Below, piece after piece: positions 59,270 to 64,000 of a DNA stretch of 64,000 nucleotides. Every line of letters begins with the position of its first letter. Within the stretch, counting starts at the first letter, position 1. The DNA is from Delphinapterus leucas. Its lineage: Eukaryota > Chordata > Mammalia > Artiodactyla > Monodontidae. The notes below the pieces were generated by a model. The model searched no databases, was not told the DNA's origin, and saw nothing but the letters and a program-made list of their open reading frames with translations. The translations under genes and the position numbers were made by a program. The DNA lies in the NCBI RefSeq assembly GCF_002288925.2, contig NW_022098030.1, forward strand, positions 9,275,702 to 9,339,701, read 5' to 3'.

Positions 59270-61735
59270 CTAGTTTCTCTGGAAGAAAAGGGACTAAAAG
59301 TAATTTTAGTGTGTGGTCCCACAGTTCAAACAATTATAGCTATAAATCGATGCAAAGGATACCCTCACAAAGAAATGTGAGTAAAAATAAACACGTTTGG
59401 AATCAGAGAACATAATTAAGTGGAATTCCCCAAAGTTTTTGATGTTCCTCAACCCTAAAGTACTCAGGTTGATTTTCTTTATAGCCAAGAGCCACGTAAG
59501 TTCCTGCCCACGTCTCACACCCCCTCATCCTTTTCTGGTTGTGAATCTAAAACACACACACAACACATACATACATTTTCAAAAAATAGTGCTCAAACAT
59601 GATTGCATGTGGATTGTGATGAATAACAATACCCCAAGGATGGAAAAACTGTAAATTCAGCTTAGTTGAGTCCAAATATCTAATCCCAGTCTAGGCAACA
59701 ACTAGCCCACATCAACAGCTAGTAAACAAGTGGATTATACTAACCATCTTTGTCTTCTAAGCATGAAGAATTATACAGATGATAAACAAAAACAGTAATC
59801 ACTTCAGAAATACATTTTTTCTGGTTTATCTCACATTTTCGAAATAGAAGTATAACACAAAGCAACAATGTAAGCAGAGAGAAATGAATGCACCAAAAAC
59901 TCGACTTTGTAACTTGTTAGAAGACAAGCAGCATCTAAATAATTTGGAAAGAAGATCTACAGTAGAAAGGAGTTTGAAGACAGATATGAGTGTCTTCTCG
60001 TATCTAAAACTGGGGCTAAAATCGATCCTGGCATAACTGAAGCTCTCAGGGAAGTGAGCATCTATTTTGCTGAAATCAGACATGAAGAATTAGATATTTG
60101 ATTTCTACGGCTGTGTGCATAAATGTCCATAACATCGAAAGGATTAAGTCTATTTATGAACTGAAGTAGAATTAGGGTTTGATGACTTAATTGGGTATGT
60201 GTGAATAACCAACAGTTTTTGTTTCAATGATATCTCTGGGCCCTTTTAATAAAACCAGATAAAATACAGAGGGAAACTAATGGCAATTTCTCTCTTGATG
60301 GAAACCTATTTATTCTGGGTTTGTCAACTTACTCTATTTTTGACTGTAAAATATATAGAGGTATGTGAAACTGAAATGACTAGTGAGAGTGGGAAATATA
60401 TTTACAATATTAAAATGCATTTTATTCATAAAGTCAATCTGGTGATTCTGGGATCCATATACTATTAATGCCTGAAAGTCAAGAGACACATGGTATGTAA
60501 TTTTCCCACATCACAGAAGCCTGTGGAAAGTTTTGGAAAAGGCCATATGTTTTTTCCTCCATTTGCAAGCAGAAATGTGGTTTAACTGCTTCCCAGACAA
60601 ATTATTATTTACCCTATTTTTTTTTTCCCAGTGAGATGGCAATCTCAGCAATTTCCCCCATCAAAATCCCCTATATGGTCAAATCTGAATCTGTCCTGTT
60701 TAACTGAATTTCATGGTCTCTTGTTCTAATTAGGGTTGAGGAATATCTTCCCCATCAGAAAATAACTATAACTCAGAATATTTTCTCTCTCTTCTATCAG
60801 AAGGTAATTCTTCCATCAGAAGTTAATTCTTACCCTTTCCCCCCAGATTCTAGTCTTAGTGGTTATTTCTACTGCACAGCCATCTCTCCCTACCCTATCT
60901 CACAACCATATTTACCATAAAAAGGGTAGTCCAAGTTGAAAGGTATATATTGTAGAATCTATGTACTAGCTCATAACACAGCTGCACTCTCTTACAGTAA
61001 GCTCATTTCTTTGAATCTCATATTTCTCTTTTGCTCTCTGACATATAATCATTGCCAAAGAGCCCCAAATGCATAACATCAGCTTTGATTTTATAATAAT
61101 ACTCTGAAATAATTTATATTCTAAGTGCCTAGGAAAGGTATAATGCATGTATGTAATTTTCTATTGGACAGTCCAATCCTTGGAACACATTCCCCTTGAA
61201 TTCATATGTAATGAATGTGCACTGGAAAACATTTATAAAATATTATACATACTAGAAATGTAAAGGGTGAATACAACAATCAGTGTAAAAGTCAGAGAAC
61301 TGAATCAAAACTAGAAGCAATTGACCAGTGATTTCAGAACTTTACTGAGAATTATCACAAGATGACAAAGGGCTTAAGGCCAGAATTTCTCCTGGCACTT
61401 ACTGATCATATATAGATGGTACAGACCTATGGCAAATATTATCTACTGCCTGGCCTGGCATGTTCAGCTCTATCCACAGGCCTTTGGCTTCAAATTCTGC
61501 CCTTTTTGCCCAGGACCAACGGACAGCCAAATAAAGATGACATTAGTAAATTACTACCTACACATGCTCTATTTCTAATTTTTTTTTTCCTCCTTATATC
61601 TTCATAGTCTACTTTTTCTTTTTCAGTCCCTGGGGAGGAAATAATCCTTTAAGATCTTCTATATTTCCTCTGCTTTCCCCTCTACTTGGACACATTTAAA
61701 ATCTCGTATTTAAACACACACACATACACATACCC
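59270..61735. other. Intron, nothing recognised
   Basis: No exon or confident repeat. A short CA-rich run lies at about 61714-61732. Confidence 0.45.
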
Positions 61736-61745
61736 TTTAACACCT

Positions 61746-61954
61746 TTTTTTTTTTTTTTTTTTGCGTTACGCGGGCCTCTCACTGCTGTGGCCTCTCCCG
61801 CCGCGGAGCACAGGCTCCGGACGCGCAGGCCCAGCGGCCATGGCCCATGAGCCCAGCCGCTCCGCGGCACGCGGGATCCCCCCAGACGGGGCACGAAACC
61901 GCGTCCCCTGCATCGGCAGGCAGACTCCCAACCACTGCGCCACCAGGGAAGCCC
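61746..61954 (-). mobile_element. CHR SINE, short type
   Basis: Antisense copy, GC-rich and little diverged. The duplication TAACACCT is perfect (61738-61745 and 61955-61962). Confidence 0.95.
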
Positions 61955-62726
61955 TAACACCTATTTTTAATATTTAATAAACACATACTTAATATTTCTT
62001 TGGTATTGCCCTCTTTCATTTACTTCCACACTTATTTGCAGATTCACTTTACACGCTCTGCTCCCAATTCTCACGTCCTTAACACCTTAACAACTTCCGC
62101 CCATATCACTTGCACGAAACTGAACTCACGAAGGTAGCCCGTCATCTTATCCTTTGAAGTCAAAGGACTTTCTCAGTTCTTGTTTTTCTTTACTGTTTAG
62201 CAGCAGTGGAAATTGCTCACCAACGTTGATTTCTACGTCCTATTGTTGTCTTATGCCTTCCTTACCCTATATTTCCAATGAAGGGATGCTCGGGGCTGTG
62301 AAATGGGCTCTCTTCTCTCCTTTTGTACTTTCCCTCCCTCGGTGATCTTATCTTCTCCTTTGGTACTGTGCAGTTTCTGCAAATGACTCCTGCACCTCTA
62401 TGCCTAACGGTGGCCTTTCCCCCAACTGCCACTTGATAGGAATGTCCTGTAGAAAATTAGAATATCTTCCCTCTCACTTAGAATCTGCTCGGTTCAAACT
62501 TAACACTTTCTTCTTGAAATAAACACATTTTTCTGTCCTATTTCTGTTTAGGGGATTTCTTTTTTTCCAAGTTACCTAAATTTAAAATTTTGGAACACTC
62601 ATTGGGCCAATTAATTTTCCTACTCATATCCTATCAAATAATATGCTTACTCTCCCTGCATGTTCTTTTCCATTCTACTGTGTTTCTGTATTTTTGGATC
62701 TATGTTATGCCTTGTGCCTATACTAT

Positions 62727-63069
62727 ATTTTTTTCTTTTTAAAGAGAGAAGGCAAGTTGTTGTTTTTTTTTAAATAAATTTTATTTGTTTATATTTGGCT
62801 GCATTGGGTCTTTGTTGCTGCGTGTGGGCCTTCTCTAGTTGCAGTGAGCGGACTTCTCACTGTGGTGGCTTCTCTTGTTACAGAGCACAGGCTCTAGGTG
62901 CGTGGACTTCAGTAGTTGTGGCTCGTGGGCTCTAGAGCGCAGGCTCAGTAGCTGTGGTGCATGGGCTTAGTTGCTCCACGGCATGTGGGATCTTCCCGGA
63001 CAAAGACTCGAACCTGTGTCCCCTGCATTGGCAGGCGGATTCTTAACCACTGCACCACCAGGGAAGTCC
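62727..63069 (-). mobile_element. CHR SINE, long type, with extra 3' sequence
   Basis: Antisense long-type copy with complete head. The 12-bp duplication TGCCTATACTAT is perfect (62715-62726 and 63070-63081). Between the SINE's own tail (about 62762-62795) and the left duplication are about 35 bases of non-SINE text (including 'aaagagagaaggcaagttgt') and a second T-run, so the insertion carries additional 3' sequence. Confidence 0.92.
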
Positions 63070-63533
63070 TGCCTATACTATTTCAATGACTTTTTATTTG
63101 GTTTTCTCAAAGCTGCATGTGTCATTTCTACTTTCCCAAATGAAACACACATTCTTCATCACATCTGATAAATTACCACTTTCATTACATCATCCTGCTG
63201 AACACAATCCTGGAATACAAACTCCTCATTCACAGTATGGTATTCAATGCCCTTCATCTGGTTTTATATTATTTTTCAGTTCTATCTTCCCCCACTCTTC
63301 CTCTCTGCCCCACACCATGGGCAATATTAACCACATCTGCTTACTGTTCCTTGGGTATAGTTCATGCTTTCTGAGCTCATGTCTTTGTTCATGCATATGC
63401 CTCTACCTGCCAGAATTCTCTCTTTTCTCTTCTTCCTGCTAAAAACTTCACCTATAAAGCTCCAATCATTTCAAGATTCTCTATGTTTGTCAACTGTGAC
63501 TCAATGTCTTCTAGGATCAGTCCAGCTGAAAGT

Positions 63534-63748
63534 TTGTTTTTTTTGTTTTTTTTTTTGCGGTACGCGGGGCCTCTCACTGTTGTGGCCTCTCCCGTTGTGG
63601 AGCACAGGCTCCGGACGCGCAGGCTTAGTGGCCATGGCTCACGGGCCCAGCCACTCCGTGGCATGTGGGATCTTCCCGGACCGGGGTACGAACCCGTGTC
63701 CCCTGCATCTGCAGGCAGACTGTCAACCACTGTGCCACCAAGGAGGCC
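63534..63748 (-). mobile_element. CHR SINE, short type
   Basis: Antisense copy. The tail T-run is interrupted by G. The 8-bp duplication CTGAAAGT is perfect (63526-63533 and 63749-63756). Inserted into L2. Confidence 0.95.
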
Positions 63749-64000
63749 CTGAAAGTACTTTTTTTCTCCTGTGCACTTTTCCAGCACCTAGCTTCTATCA
63801 CTCACAGGGCACTTAATATACAGCATCTTTTACTGCCTTGAAGTATGAGGATCTGGATCCTTGGTTCTCTCCCCCACTTTCTCCCCGCATCAAGGTCAGG
63901 GTTAATTTTTCACAAATTGGATCCTACTGCACTTGGCGTAGAATTTTACACTATGTTAGAACTTAATAGTAACAATAAAAATGTTGAATGAATTCAGACC

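Larger units (their letters stand above)
62030..63990 (+). repeat. L2 LINE remnant with two SINE insertions
   Basis: Sense L2-like text on both sides of the SINEs ('cctaacggtggcctttcccc', 'aactgccacttgatagg' at the left; 'ctctacctgccagaattctc' and 'aaaacttcacctataaagct' at the right). It is interrupted by 62727-63069 and 63534-63748. Confidence 0.5.
20066..64000 (-). other. TMTC2: TMTC2 last intron (continues past the window)
   Basis: No further exon of TMTC2, or of any other gene, is recognised between the acceptor at 20066 and the window end. The whole right side is therefore read as a single large intron, which fits the known very large introns of TMTC2. A short exon or a noncoding transcript could be missed by eye. 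Confidence 0.7.

Overview
This is a 64-kb piece of mammalian nuclear DNA, almost certainly from a cetacean. The repeats indicate the lineage. There are 17 tRNA-derived SINEs of the CHR (Cetacea-Hippopotamus-Ruminant) type, many of the short subtype that I associate with whales and dolphins. There are also cetartiodactyl-type L1 3' ends and an 80-bp mariner MITE with cetartiodactyl-type inverted repeats. I recognise no BovB or Bov-tA elements, which argues against a ruminant. Base composition is AT-rich and there is no CpG island.

Only one protein-coding feature can be supported. It is the terminal coding exon of TMTC2 on the minus strand (20065 down to 19886): 59 codons plus a stop, carrying a final tetratricopeptide repeat and the C-terminal tail. 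A strong 3' splice site (polypyrimidine tract and CAG, 20066-20100) precedes it. The gene runs right to left. Everything from 20066 to 64000 is therefore read as the last TMTC2 intron, which continues beyond the window. About 2-2.5 kb to the left of the stop is the probable 3' UTR, with candidate poly(A) signals at 17940-17949 and 17397-17402. The rest of the left side is intergenic.

Layout. 1-17.4 kb is intergenic: a decayed ERVL provirus 3' half with its LTR (2.1-4.5 kb), a MIR split by the mariner MITE (4.6-5.0 kb), hAT, L1 and L2 fossils, five CHR SINEs (8.2-14.1 kb) and an MLT1-type solo LTR (15.6-16.0 kb). 17.4-20.1 kb is the TMTC2 3' end; no recognised SINE or L1 lies between about 16 and 21 kb. 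20.1-64 kb is intron. It holds L2 fossils (the longest antisense at 34.65-37.4 kb), L1 3' ends (26.3, 37.5, 46.8 and 58.6 kb), MIRs, hAT fossils, an LTR-like block (57.6-58.0 kb), twelve CHR SINEs and several microsatellites.

No RNA gene, CRISPR array or novel multi-gene system is visible. The more interesting signals are structural: perfect short-loop inverted repeats, SINE and L1 insertions with extra sequence between A-tracts, a microsatellite confined to one copy of a target-site duplication, G-quadruplex-type runs, and inverted SINE pairs inside the TMTC2 intron. Repeat family names come from remembered consensus patterns, not from a database search, and fossil boundaries are approximate.
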